Source: Neoarius graeffei
Lineage: Eukaryota; Chordata; Actinopteri; Siluriformes; Ariidae
DNA: 64,000 bases
Direction of reading: 5' to 3'
Assembly: GCF_027579695.1 (NCBI RefSeq)
Contig: NC_083569.1
Coordinates: 76,115,649 to 76,179,648 of the forward strand
The first letter of the stretch is position 1. Each line of letters starts with the position of its first letter. Shown here piece after piece: positions 9,958 through 22,449 of this stretch. The position numbers were made by a program, and so were the translations under genes. Below the pieces are notes generated by a model that saw nothing but the letters and a program-made list of their open reading frames with translations, ran no database searches and was not told where the DNA came from.

Positions 9958-10576
9958 CTAGCTAATGTCAACAACAGTAGCTAGTATGTTACTGTAGCAA
10001 TATTTACGTTCAGTCATTTGGATGACTGTTAAAACCTTTCAGTCTCAAGTTTTTCCTTTACTGGATTTACTAGTTTACTGAGCTAGCGCGCGATGGCTCC
10101 CAGCTTGGCCGGCGAGCGCGCGATGGCTCCCGGCTTGGCCGGAGAGCGCGCGATGGCTCCGGGCTTGGCCGGAGAGTGCGCGATGGCTCCCGGCTTGGCC
10201 GGAGAGCGAGCGATGGCTCCCGGCTTGGCCGGCGAGCGCGCGATGGCTCCCGGCTTGGCCGGCGAGCGCGCGATGGCTCCCGGCTTGGCCGGAGAGCGCG
10301 CGATGGCTCCCGGCTTGGCCGGAGAGCGCGCGATGGCTCCCGGCTTGGCCGGAGAGCGCGCGATGGCTCCCGGCTTGGCCGGAGAGCGCGCGATGGCTCC
10401 CGGCTTGGCCGGAGAGCGCGCGATGGCTCCCGCCTTGGCCGAGCGCGCTAGCTCAGTAAACTAGTAAATCCAGTAAAGGAAAAACTTGAGACTGAAAGGT
10501 TTTAACAGTCATCCAAATGACTGAACGTAAATATTGCTACAGTAACATACCAGCTACGATGTTGTTGACATTAGCT
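9958..10576. repeat. Large inverted repeat enclosing the minisatellite
   Basis: The left arm 9958-10091 and right arm 10443-10576 are reverse complements of each other. The inner 100 or so bases appear perfect, with a few mismatches near 9980. The arms are AT-rich single-copy-like DNA, while the loop is a GC-rich tandem array. As single strands the two arms could pair to form a long hairpin. Confidence 0.92.
10087..10446 (+). repeat. GC-rich 30-bp minisatellite, 12 units
   Basis: Twelve head-to-tail units of 30 bp, each containing GCGATGGCTCCCGGCTTGGC, with very little divergence (A/C at one site, a few singletons). Because the unit is a multiple of three and has no stop, the + strand stays open in two frames; one reads a MAPGLAGERA decapeptide repeat. 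The ORF at 10093-10464 is a by-product of this and not evidence for a protein. The array is dense in CpG and GCGCGC. Confidence 0.95.
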
Positions 10577-10766
10577 AGTGCTAACAGCTAGTTGCTAATA
10601 CACTGCTACAACTACACCGACCCTAATAATACAGTTCTTGGTCATTGCCTGGTAACAGCAAATTTATAACGGGCCATGTCTCAACAGACTAAGAAGTTAT
10701 TTCAATGACATTTAATAACATTTTGTTTATCCTGAGGACCGAAAGTAAATGAAAATGTGAACAAAC

Positions 10767-11114
10767 CTTAGCTGTAATCAGATGGCGACCACCGGCTCCA
10801 GGGACGACCCACTGATGTAGGCATGCTACCCAGCCTGACACAAAATATTTGTAGGCATCCAAACTCGTATACGCTTTCAGATCAATACCTGTGTATGGCG
10901 ATGGGTTTTTAACGACATACGTATACAGATCATGTGGGCCGAAGTCAGGTAAAGACGAGGGCTTCGTGTACTTCCGTACGTCAGTGAACAATCCTGGTGG
11001 AAGCAGGTAAACGTCGTTCTCTAAGCCTGCTAACCTTAATTTTTGCAAATACCTCTCCCTCTGCTCGCCCTGTAAATGCCCTATGTCGCTGGATAGTGAA
11101 GGTGTTTTCTGCAT
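10767..11114 (-). pseudogene. Exon of a THAP/YqaJ-transposon-associated protein
   Basis: A minus-strand ORF is open from 11234 to 10689. The most plausible Met is at 11114, just inside the terminal repeat. The landmark block is DLKAYTSLDAYKYFVSGWV, which matches QMKAWKSMEAYNFFVCGWV in the exon at 47261-47570. In both copies a splice donor follows at the equivalent place (here AAG|GTTTGT at 10766-10761), so the codons beyond 10767 are probably intron. I recall this block from large fish proteins with a SWIM zinc finger and a YqaJ-type nuclease encoded by transposons; that is memory, not a search. The rest of the gene is missing, so this is a relic. Confidence 0.55.
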
Positions 11115-11240
11115 CTCGCTCCTTTTTCTTTTATGTTTTTCGTTTGTCGCCTTCCTCGCATTCAAACTGATTCGAGCCGTGCCGTCCAAAATGGCAGCGT
11201 CACATGACTTGGTCACGTGAGTGAAATACCTCAATACTCA

Positions 11241-12969
11241 TACAGTAGTGACTTTGTATATTTAAAGTTTTGTTGTTAATATCCAATTGTTTAACTGTTA
11301 TATATTTGTTGCATGTTGAATCTTTATTAATTGCTTGTGATTCAGTTTGTCAGTATTAGCAGTGTGGACAGCACTGGAGCCATTCACAGTCTCATTCTCT
11401 ATCCCTTTAAACCAACATCAGGCAGGCTTTATTTTTTTAACGCTCCAGTCCACACCACACCACACTCAGAGAGAGAGAAAGAGAGTGAGCGAATAGACAA
11501 GTGGAGGGGGGAAGGAGAGGATGTCAGTAATGAGAGGGGAGAAGGAGTGACTGTGAGTGATCGAGGAAAAAAAGGAGGGATATGAATGACAGGGGGAGGG
11601 AAAAACAGGAGGGAGGAGAGAAAGTGGGAGGGCTCTGACCGAGAGAAGCATGCTTCCAGTGTTGGCTCACTAATCCAGGCAAAAGGGGGAGAGACGGGGA
11701 GTACACACTCATACACTCTCTCTGTCACACACGTATGCCTTCTCTCTCTCTCTCTCTCTCTCTTACAAACACACACACATGCACACACACACATACAGAG
11801 TCACATACTGTCAGAGCTGCCACAGAACCAGGAACCGGAGACTGAAGAGAACTGGATCAGAACTGATATAATTGGACCTGCGGGACAAGGTATCTTTCTC
11901 GGACTTGTACAGCAGGACCGGTGCTTGGAGATAACTAACATGTAGAGCCAGCCATTCATAAAGTAAGGGACAGAAATCTCCATCCATCCTCTCCACACCT
12001 CCCTCTTCCCACTCATCCCTCATTCATTCACTGCTCTCACCCTCGTGTCTCAGCGTGGGTGAAGGACACAGGACTGCCTGCTCCTCTGTGCTAGCTGCAC
12101 ACCACAGTGCACTCCTTCCTCTCTCCCTCTCTCATTCATTCTCCACTCTATCCCTCATTCCTGAATGTCACCTTTGCATGGGGGAGCCTGTGGAATTTAC
12201 AAACCATTTCCCAAAGGCCAGAGATGGAGCGAATGTTGAGGGGGCTGAAAGAGGACAGAATCAATCTTCCATCCAATTCCTTTCATCCTCGCTTCTGTTT
12301 CTGTCATCCCTTACTCTGGACGTGAGCTTCTGTCATTGATTGGACCTGGTTTCGATTTCTTTATTTTTAATGTCTCTTAATTTTGTTTATTTGCTTTTGA
12401 AAATGTGTCCATTTTGTAATTGAATTCCACTGTGGATTGCCGTGTTTGTAGTTTTTTTTTTTTCCTGGAAAATTTTTGAACATTGCAATTTGCATTTTTG
12501 AATCTGGCAAGTGCAACGATCGCCGCTGTGAGATACTGATAACATCTGGCATCGATGTAAAACTGAAGTATCTGTTCAAGTTTTCTCTGTGCATGTGGAG
12601 CTGGGACTTATTGGACAGGTCAAGTTGCGACAGGACAACAGACAAGACAGGACAGAGCTAGACAGAAGCATGCTTTGTCAGTGCTTAGTTCTTTCAACAG
12701 CAATATGACTCTGATAATAACTCACTGTCACACTCGAGGTCCGACATTGGCATATCAGAGTGACTTCTGAAACACAACACCAGCAACCCAACAACAACAA
12801 CAATAACTTCAGCATCAGTAACAGCCTCCACCCTCAAGAGACTTTTCCTTAATTTGTATCTTTCTGGCTGTGCTCTGTTGCCCATATCTGTCTATCATCC
12901 TGGGTGGTTGGGCGGCTTGGCGGCTCAGTGACGCCCTCCGTGCCTCTTGGGTGAGCTGGGCACAGCAAG
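11241..12969 (+). promoter_or_regulatory. Upstream and probable 5' leader region of fgf11
   Basis: The 1.7 kb in front of the fgf11 start codon is mostly free of the repeats that fill the rest of the window. It includes a strongly purine-biased stretch (about 11466-11650), a (TC)n run (11738-11763) followed by CA-rich DNA, and several short upstream ATGs with ORFs of up to 94 codons. A possible donor (CAAG|GTATCT) lies near 11889. I cannot fix the transcription start or say whether the leader is spliced. Confidence 0.45.
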
Positions 12970-13162
12970 ATGGCTGCCCTCGCCAGCTCGCTGATCCGGC
13001 AGCGCAGGGAAGTGAAGGACCAGCAGGCCAACCGGCAGATCTCCAACAAGCGCAAACCCTGCCCCAAGAGCAACAAATCTCTGTGTCAGAAACAGATCCT
13101 CATCCTCATCTCCAAAGTGCGACTATGTGGCAGTCAAGGGAGAAAACTGGAGAAGAGACCAG
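12970..13162 (+). CDS. fgf11: fgf11 exon 1 (A-type N-terminus of FGF homologous factor)
   Basis: The ATG has a good context (A at -3, G at +4). The 64 codons begin MAALASSLIRQRREV and include KSLCQKQILILISKVRLCG, matching the long N-terminal exon of FGF11 better than those of FGF12, FGF13 or FGF14, which begin MAAAIAS. The exon ends one base into codon 65 at a consensus donor, AG|GTGAGT (13163), phase 1, which fits the known FHF exon junction. FGF homologous factors are intracellular, lack a signal peptide and bind voltage-gated sodium channel C-termini. The basic A-type N-terminus (here many Arg/Lys residues) is the part associated with long-term channel inactivation and nuclear localisation in this family. 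The beta-trefoil core exons are not seen in the remaining 50 kb, so intron 1 is long or the gene is incomplete here. Which fish paralogue (a or b) cannot be told. Confidence 0.93.
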
Positions 13163-13906
13163 GTGAGTCCAAAAAGGTTTCAATTTCTCCACAGGTAGAC
13201 ACTTTACGTTTTTGGGTTATGCGGTTATAAAATACACAAATGGTATAAGAGTTTGAGAGTTTGAAATTAAAAGTCATAGTTTATAATTCAGTTCATCTTG
13301 AAGCATATATAGTATGCAGTAACAGGAAGTGTGTTCTTCGTGAGGGTGAAGAATGTTAATGGACCTGCCAATGGTTCTGGGAATTTTATGGTATTAATTT
13401 GAAAAAGTACATGGTGAGGTTTCAAAATTTATGCATAAATTCCATGTGTGTGATTTGAGTACATTTGTATGGTGAGGGAACACTTTGACAAAAATGATCA
13501 TGACTATCAGAATGCGTGTATACATGGAGCTCTGTGAAGGAATGGCATCCCATCCAGGGTATTTCAGGGACAAGCTCTGAATACACCATGACCCTGACCT
13601 GACATGAATGATGGGACTACAGCTTTACAAGTCTCCTTTAAAGCTGTCCATAAAAAAGACATTTGTATGTTCTGTGTCGTCCTTCTATCCATTGGCAGGA
13701 AAAGATTATTGTTTGATGTGATCTGACTGTCTGATTTATTTGGTTGCGTGGCACAGTGCATTTGAGATCTCCTGCTGGTTTTTGGTCAGTGAATGACTCC
13801 ATCATTCACACATGTCAAATTGTCACAGCTGCATTTACAACTTTTCCAGCCTCTCCCTGCCATACCTCCTCACCTGTAAGCCATATGCAAACAAGAAAGA
13901 AATGTT

Positions 13907-13938
<32 letters not shown>

Positions 13939-14581
13939 AAGACCTTTCCTCCATTACAATAAATCCATCACAGCACTGATGAGTTCATGGTCAGCAACAT
14001 GGTAAAGAACAGAGGGGGAAGACCCTCCTGGGCTTTACGGCATCATGGGAGAGGCGATGTGGAACAGAAGTGTCTCGATCCGATCTGCTCCTCTTCCGCC
14101 TGAAACAGCATGATGCATTGTTTGTCACCAAGTCAGAGTGACCTTGCATAGCTCTTGTAAAAAATAGTGACATTAGATTTGTTTGATACCAATTATTCCA
14201 TTTTCTGTAAAGTGTCTATTTTTATGCAACTCTGTGCATGCTCAAGACCAATGTATCAGGTTATATAATATGGACATGAGTGTTTTACTCGGAAATACAC
14301 CGAGTGTTTTACTCGGAAATATTTTTCATATGAGTTACATCCAGGACATTGAGATCCAAAACCGTGACATAAATCTCTATATATCACTCGTGAGGAAATC
14401 GATGAATTGTTTTGATAAATTTGGGTACTTTTTGTTTGTGAATGTGTCTATATGATAAAAAGAACACACAAATTGAAGATATGAAGTTGATCTTCTCGTG
14501 TTGAAAAACTTGCATTTTTCATACAAAATACACCATGGATCTGAGTGACATATTTAAATAATATTAGCTGGTGTTGAGTGG
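13163..14581. other. fgf11 intron 1 start; no further gene
   Basis: The region begins with the splice donor. It holds a (GT)n run at about 13904-13931 and a short direct repeat of GTGTTTTACTCGGAAATA near 14280 and 14304. No exon with FGF core motifs was found. Confidence 0.55.
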
Positions 14582-14708
14582 TATCTCATTATCTCTAGCC
14601 GCTTTATCCTGTTCTACAGGGTCGCAGGCAAGTTGGAGCCTATCCCAGCTGACTACGGGCGAAAGGCGGGGTACACCCTGGACAAGTCGCCAGGTCATCA
14701 CAGGCGTT
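14582..14708 (-). mobile_element. 3' fragment of a DANA-like SINE
   Basis: Reading the minus strand gives the SINE tail: GACTTGTCCAGGGTGTACCC, GCTGGGATAGGCTCCAACTT and the terminal TAAAGCGGCTAGAGATAATG. The head is missing. Confidence 0.85.
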
Positions 14709-14715
14709 GAGTGAT

Positions 14716-14796
14716 AGATATATTCCATTCAGCTAGCATGATATTCAACACATCTTCGACTCATTCAATATCATGCTAGCTGAATGGAATATATCT
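14716..14796. repeat. Perfect 30-bp hairpin
   Basis: Arms 14716-14745 and 14767-14796 are exact reverse complements, separated by 21 bases. Each contains CATTCAGCTAGCATGATATT or its complement. An (ATT)n run follows at about 14817-14850. Further inverted pairings exist in the neighbourhood (see 15341-15495), suggesting a fold-back element. Confidence 0.9.
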
Positions 14797-14814
14797 GATA
14801 TACCACAAAAAAGA

Positions 14815-14849
<35 letters not shown>

Positions 14850-14851
<2 letters not shown>

Positions 14852-15720
14852 CAGACACATTCTTTTCAGGTATTCAGCGCATCTTTCTCTTTCAAAATTC
14901 TCTCAAAATCTTCCGTATTTAACGAAGCAAACTTGGTGGCTATGTTTGTTTACAAATTATCACAGTCAGTCGCTAGCACGGAAGTTTTACATGTCCAATG
15001 CATGATGTCATGTTTTCTTGACAACCATGCAATATTATAAACCATATACAATGTTCATTCTCCATTGGGTAGAGTGACGTAAAACACGTAGGATAAGCGA
15101 TACGCTAACAATATTGCATGCTATCAAACCAAATGAATGAAACCCGCTAGAAGGGAATAGAATACATGTTTTTATTTTATGGAAACGTGTCCTGTATGTA
15201 TAATAATTTCCAATATTTCACTCCAATGACATCACTCCCAGTGTTTTCCGACTGTCTAGATGCACATTGTCAAAATGGGGAACTGGTTCAAAATTAAAAT
15301 TATTTTGATTAACTTGCATTTTTTTGGATGTGTCCATATAATATAAAGAAGATTACACAGTTGTGTGAAGATATGAAGTTTATTTTCTTGTGTTGAAAAA
15401 TATATTACTCATTTGCTTCACTCACTCATGATATATACATTCACCACTCAAACATAAACTTCATATCTTCACGCAATTGTGTAATATCCTCTATTTACAC
15501 ATACATTAAGATGGAAATAACAGAAATAAAAAAATCTGTTCACTAAGAAACAGAAGCAAAGGGCTAAATCTAGAACAGTAGATACTATAATATATAAAAG
15601 GGCATTGCCCTTGATGTAGTAACTGCTGGTACTAGTAGAGGGCACCACTGAGCTGACTCAGTCTCAGAAATGCCTCTAAGGAAGCAGAACTACCGTCTAG
15701 GGCAATTAGCACACTATATA
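14850..15720. repeat. Fold-back type repeat region, relative at 60575-60745
   Basis: The stretch 15059-15215 (TTGGGTAGAGTGACGTAAAA; ACAATATTGCATGCTATCAA; CGTGTCCTGTATGTAT) recurs in the same orientation at about 60600-60740. At 15341-15395 and 15440-15495 the sequence is partly inverted (GAAGATATGAAGTTTATTTT versus AAACTTCATATCTTCAC), and a related motif sits at 14475. This looks like a non-autonomous fold-back transposon, but its exact ends are not clear. Confidence 0.5.
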
Positions 15721-17312
<1,592 letters not shown>

Positions 17313-18995
17313 TAACTCTGGTGAACATTCTGGAAAGTGCTCTGATGAGAACTGACCTCCTGCAACAGCTGCATAACGCTTTACAGCATCACGTAACATG
17401 CTAACAACTATAGAGCTAGCTAATAACTACAAAAAGAAGCTAGGTCAGTATTCTCATCATGGCAAAAAAAGATAGTGGCTGAACAAGAGACTGGACAAGA
17501 GTAAATTTTGGACTGGCTTTTACTTATTGGCAAGTGCTAGGAGAGATACAAGGCTGCAAGACAGATGCCAAGCTGAGCTTCTTTCTGTTGGATCAGTTAG
17601 TAATATTATGTTAGCTGCCTTGCTATGCCTTGTGTTGTTTATCTTGCTTGGCTGTTTAACAGTGTTTGACTGTGTTAACAAAATTGGTGCCTTGCTAGTT
17701 TTTGATTATAAGCCAAATCAGTTCAGTTCAACAGAAGTTTAGCTTCTAGCTACATCTTGACTTGCTAGATAGTACTCTGACACAGACACCAGTAATAAGT
17801 GCTCCAACATCAGATGCTGTCTAGCGTTGTTGGCTAGCTTGTTGCCCAAATTTGCCTCATTTTGTGTAAGGGGTAATTTTTAAGGTAATTTTTAATTTGT
17901 CAGGTTAATTGTGTAATTGTTAATTGTGTATTGTGTGCAATACTTGTGAATCTTTGGACGACTGCATGTTTACTTCAAGACATAAGTCTTCAAGACATTA
18001 CATTTTTATGATGGCACCAAGGTTTTTTGTTTGTTTGTTTTTTTGTTGTTAGCATATACATTACATGTGACAAGATTGTTACACCAACCATATCATGTCG
18101 ATTACACACATACTCCACAATCAGATTCTTAGCAAACAATGTATATGGCCTGAAAATGCAAGCACAATATTTCAGCAAAACTTTTTTTGTCATTCATTTT
18201 GTTATGAAAATATTTATCTCTAATGTTACAATAAATAAAGCTATGCAGTTATATTTGTGTAAAATCCTGTAATATTTTTCCACCTTGCCAGTCAACCTGG
18301 TTCTTTAACTTCTGACATCATCTTTGCCTGTCCACTCCAAAGTAAATAAATACACTTTTTTTTTTTCAATTTTGTGTGTTTATTTCTTGAGAAATAGAAG
18401 AAAGAATCTCAAATGTGCAGTGAATGTCCAATATAAAGTCAACTTTCTTGTGGTATATGAGCTTATGTTGTTTGTGTAACAAACTCCTTTGTGTGAGTGA
18501 GTTCAAGCTGCCTGGTGGCCACAGCGCCCACAGAATATGATGGTCACAGAATTTGGTGTTACACCACTTCCATATCCTTCAGCTTGTCAACAAATGCACG
18601 TGTACAGCTGTTCAGAGGGTTCAAAGGGCGACTTGTATTTATGATAGCGGTATAAAAGTGAATTATGCTCCACAACTGTAGGGGGAGACCAGGAGCAAAA
18701 AACAATAACACAATTCTTGCAGAATGGGGCTTTAAAGACTGTGTGCTGGATTTAACTATACCAAACCTCATTCTTTTGGAGTAAATCCTTCAGTTAATGA
18801 TATGAGCCGTTTTATATTTACATATTTTTGTGTCATGGCATTGGCAAAAGTTCCTCCCTTTCGACCAGCTGTCTTTAGCATATCTATGAGAGGCCATATT
18901 CCTCTGTGCCATTTTGTGTAAGTATATTTTTGGGGTGAATGTTGGGGTATATAACATATAAACAATATTGTTAGGGTGTATGTTGGGCTAAATTA
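17313..18995. other. No gene recognised
   Basis: AT-rich DNA with T-runs near 18020 and 18355. Short ORFs have no recognisable similarity. Confidence 0.5.
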
Positions 18996-19173
18996 CATTA
19001 CAGGAATTTAGCAGATGCTCTTATCCAAAGCAACATATCCAGAGCAGCCTGGGGAGCAGTACAGGGTTGGTACCCTTGCTCAAGGGCACTTCAGCCATTC
19101 CTGCTGGTCCAGAGAATTGAACTTTTAGTCCCAAAGCTGCATCTCTCACCATTAGGCAATGGTTTCCCCCCTG
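18996..19173 (-). mobile_element. Second-type tRNA-derived SINE, old copy
   Basis: Read on the minus strand, it starts at about GGGGGAAACCATTGCCTAAT and continues past the pol III promoter region to a conserved TGCCCTTGAGCAAGGGTACC block and an end resembling GCATCTGCTAAATTCCTGTA. It is related to 28876-29066 and 30876-31152. Confidence 0.65.
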
Positions 19174-20010
19174 TGTATGTTGGGGTGTTTGTTGCGCTGT
19201 GTTTTGTAGTGTATTTTGGAGTCTATATTGAAGTGTATGTTGCGGTGCATGGTGGGGTGTATGTTGGGCTGTATTGTTGGGTATATGGTGGAGTGTGTGT
19301 TGGGGTGTTTTTTGCACTGTGTTTTATAGTGCATTTTGGAGTACAAGTTGAAGTGTATGTTGGAGTGTATGTTGCAGTGTGTGGTGGGATGTATGTTGGG
19401 CTGTATATTGTTGTATGTAGTGGAGTGTATATTGGGGTGTATGTTGAGTTATGGTGTATGTTGTGGTGTTTGGTGAAGTGTATGTTGGGCTGTATTGTGG
19501 GGTGTATGTTGGGGTGTACATTGGGGCTTGTGGTGGAGTGTATGCTGGGGTGTACGTTGGAGTCTAAGGTAAAGTGTATGCTGGGGTGTATATTGTAGTG
19601 TATGGTAGTGTGTATGTTGGGGTGTATGCTATATTATGGATTGTATGTTAGGGTGTATGTTTGTGTATGGTGGAGTGTATGTTGGGCTGTATATTGTTGT
19701 ATGTAGTGGAGTGTATGTTGAGTTATGCTATGGTGTATGTTGCGGTGTATGGTGATGTGTATGTTATGATGGATTGTATGTTGGGCTGTATTCTGGAGTG
19801 TATGTTGCAGTGAATGGTAGAATGTATGTTGCGATGTATGGTGGAGTGTATGCTGGGGTGTACATTGGGGTTTGTGGTGGACTGTATGCTGGGGTGTATG
19901 TTGGAGTATAAGTTGAAGTGTACGCTGGGGTGTATATTGTAGTGTATGTTATAGTATATGGTGGAGTGTATGTTGTAGTGTATGACGGAATATATGCTGG
20001 GGTGGTGGTC
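19174..20010 (+). repeat. GT-rich degenerate minisatellite
   Basis: About 840 bp of imperfect 10-15 bp units of the type GTGTATGTTGGG, with variants such as GTGTATGGTGGA and GTATATTGTAGT. The + strand is almost free of C. A higher-order repeat of about 150 bp seems present (compare 19173 and 19290). Long ORFs on both strands here (up to 141 codons) come from the lack of stops in such sequence. A (CA)n run follows at 20035-20057. Confidence 0.85.
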
Positions 20011-20057
20011 TAAAAATTTTACTTTTACTTATTACACACACACACACACACACACAC

Positions 20058-20421
20058 ATTTCAGAGAGTTGCATTAGTTCAGAGGGTCAGGCTCTGTGTA
20101 GTCTCTGTGGGTATATTTATGACAGTCATGTGGCAGGTTCATCATGGTAATTATGAGGGAAACCATCCTCCCATAGAACAGCATCTGCTGTAGCAGAGTG
20201 CCGAGTGCAGAGCGGTAATTCCCAGTTACAATACCGCACCATTCGTCTCCACGGCACCTGGACACAGATTTCTCCTTCGGTCAGGGTGTGGATCAGCATA
20301 AACTCCTCTAAAGTCCTGCAGTTATTCAGTTATTGTTTTATGTGGATGATAGAAAGTGGTCTGTATCAGAAAGCGAGAAAGAGTCCTTTGTAATTTTGCA
20401 ATAAACTCTTTTGAGAATGCT

Positions 20422-20459
<38 letters not shown>

Positions 20460-21170
20460 ACTTTTTTTCTCTTTACTTTTCTGACACCGTGTGGGCAAGA
20501 AAAATGGGATAACAAAAAGGTAATCCTTCATTCTAACTCACTTTCAGGCCTGTCAGAGAACTTCAAGTTTACTCCAGCTTGTTAAACCTAGATTGCAAAG
20601 GAATGGGTGTGTGTTGGCTTGGTGTATCTGCTCTTCATCAAACCCCAATTCAGACCAGCCAAAGCACCCAGAACAAAAAAGGCATCGCTTGCTTGCACTT
20701 TCTCTCTATCTCACTCACTCACTCACAACACACTCTACTCATTCGTGACAGCACTTGTTCCATGCTGAGAAGCAGTACCCAGACTTGCATCCTGTAGGTG
20801 AAGATAAATCTGTGTGCAGTGAAGGATCAGAAACTCAATCAACAAAATCACTGAGCAGTCACAGTGACCTACCCACTCCCCAAAGAGACACACATACACT
20901 AACTATAAATGTGTTTTGTAATAATTTTATTTTAAAGGATTCAAAAATTATAAAAGTCAAAAAAATTAAATTATCAACAGAATGTGAAGAAGTAACAGCT
21001 TTGATGTTATGTCAAAGATGTCTGTGTTTTGCATTGCAGAGAGATCTACTTAATTTAGCATGCTAACCAGCTAGCCCCAAGACAGGATGCACCGTCTGTC
21101 TCGTAATACCACTTTGTACCTTAAGAGGTGATATTGAGTCACTGTAGCATCCAGTCTGCCCTTAGTCCAA
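20058..21170. other. No gene recognised; (CA)n microsatellite
   Basis: Contains TC/CA runs at about 20422-20461 and a (TCAC)n-like stretch at 20708. No coding similarity was seen. Confidence 0.5.
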
Positions 21171-21625
21171 GATGAGAGAAGTCGCATGTCACTGGTGGGC
21201 TACATACTCATTCGCTTTGAGCTCAGACTGCCAGAAAGTAAAGAGAAGTACCATAAATGGGTTGCTGCAGTTTGTAGAAACTACCGGAATCCAGGCATCA
21301 GAACATGTATTTGCAGTTATCATTTTGTGTGTCAGTATGTCATATTTTTGGAGTAGGGGGAAGAGAAAGGGAAGGGACCCTACTGGGAGAAAGTGAATCG
21401 CAATGCCAAACAATAATGCAAGACCAGATTACAGAACCTCCACTCACAAACCTGGACATTGTAATCTTGTTTTTGGACTGAGTGCATACCATTTGCATGA
21501 GTTTAAAAGTTACATATCCCTAGAAGCTTGTGAGAAATTATATATAATATATATATTTTTAAATTGGCTGTGTGGAAGATCTGCTAATGCACAAGCCAGC
21601 AACTGTGAGAGCACATTCTCATAAA
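21171..21625 (+). pseudogene. Possible THAP/YqaJ-transposon relic (weak)
   Basis: In one frame near 21240-21330 the sequence reads KEKYHKWVAAVCRNYRN followed by CSYHF, reminiscent of the end of a THAP zinc finger (Trp, then C-x2-H). Further on (about 21500), HEFKSYISLEACEKL resembles the AYxSLEAY block of the exons at 10767-11114 and 47261-47570. The frames are interrupted. This could be chance; I list it because both marks fall in the expected order. Confidence 0.25.
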
Positions 21626-21911
21626 AGTAAAATTGACCTGATTTATTAAGCCAAACATATCATTCAAAAACATTCAGCTGTCTGGTTATATTATTGAGTT
21701 ATAGGCAGTGTTGAATCAGTTGCATTATTAATAACAATAAAAAAATACATATCTGCCATGTTGTGAGTTGTAGTGGTCTCATGCACTACTGATGCACAAG
21801 TTGCTGTTGCTGTCTTCTTGCTAACTGCACTACTAACATCCATAGCATGAGCTGCTGTAGATGTTTTCTTGCTAAAAAAAAAAGTTATTTAAGCTATAAT
21901 ATAAACTATAG

Positions 21912-22291
21912 AGGGCGGCACGGTGGTGTAGTGGTTAGTGCTGTCGCCTCACAGCAAGAAGGTCCGGGTTTGAGCCCTGTGGCCGGCGAGGGCCTTTCTG
22001 TGTGGAGTTTGCGTGTTCTCCCCGTGTCCGTGTGGGTTTCCTCCGGGTGCTCCGGTTTCCCCCACAGTCCAAAGACATGCAGGTTAGGTTAACTGGTGAC
22101 TCTAAATTGACCGTAGGTGTGAATGTGAGTGTGAATGGTTGTCTGTGTCTATGTGTCAGCCCTGTGATGATCTGGCGACTTGTCCAGGGTGTACCCCACC
22201 TTTCTCCCGTAGTCAGCTGGGATAGGCTCCAGCTTGCCTGTGACCCTGTAGAACAGGATAAAGTGGCTAGAGATAATGAGATGAGATCTTT
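21912..22291 (+). mobile_element. DANA/mermaid-like SINE, full length
   Basis: The SINE runs from GGGCGGCACGGTGGTGTAGT through an A-box (TAGTGGTTAGTGCTGTCGCC), B-box (GGTTTGAGCCC) and central domain (CACAGTCCAAAGACATGCAG) to a tail ending AGATAATGAGATGAGAT. It is a close match to the young copy at 62673-63049. Confidence 0.92.
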
Positions 22292-22449
22292 AGTGGCTCT
22301 CAGTTTCTTGCCCTGCTGTTAGTTAGTAGCTTTTTTTTTAATAGCTGATGACTATATAGTTAGATTGTATGAACCTAGTAGTGGATCGACTAAAAATAGC
22401 TTTTGGCTATATTCAGTGACTGATAATTTTATGAGAGTGGTGCTTGTAC

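Larger units (their letters stand above)
9885..11240. mobile_element. ISL2EU-like DNA transposon, internally rearranged
   Basis: The ends form an inverted repeat of about 70 bp, starting TGAGTATTGAGGTATTTCAC on the left and its complement on the right, both followed by a CGTCAC/CACGTG-rich stretch and CCATTTTGGACGGC. Inside are a 134-bp inverted repeat enclosing a 30-bp minisatellite (9958-10576) and, at the right end on the minus strand, one exon of a protein related to the exon at 47261-47570. Placement in the ISL2EU/THAP-YqaJ group is inference from that protein and from the related element at 44900-47677, which has a THAP exon at its other end. No clear target-site duplication is visible here. 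Confidence 0.65.

Noticed and set aside
10087..10446. CRISPR-like array
   Set aside because: Units are contiguous with no unique spacers, and the genome is a vertebrate's.
10093..10464. 123-codon ORF encoding a decapeptide repeat
   Set aside because: It is produced by the 30-bp minisatellite; two frames are open at once, and nothing indicates translation.
11429..11794. Minus-strand ORFs over the purine/TC tracts
   Set aside because: Simple-sequence translation (Arg/Glu and Ser/Pro/Leu runs) without domain evidence.
19173..19598. 141-codon ORF and overlapping minus-strand ORFs
   Set aside because: Low-complexity GT-rich repeat; stop-free because of base composition.
19174..20010. Interstitial telomere repeat
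   Set aside because: The units are GTGTATGTTGGG-like, not TTAGGG.
21912..21975. Possible tRNA gene (A-box and B-box)
   Set aside because: The pol III boxes belong to SINE heads; no cloverleaf with acceptor stem is formed.
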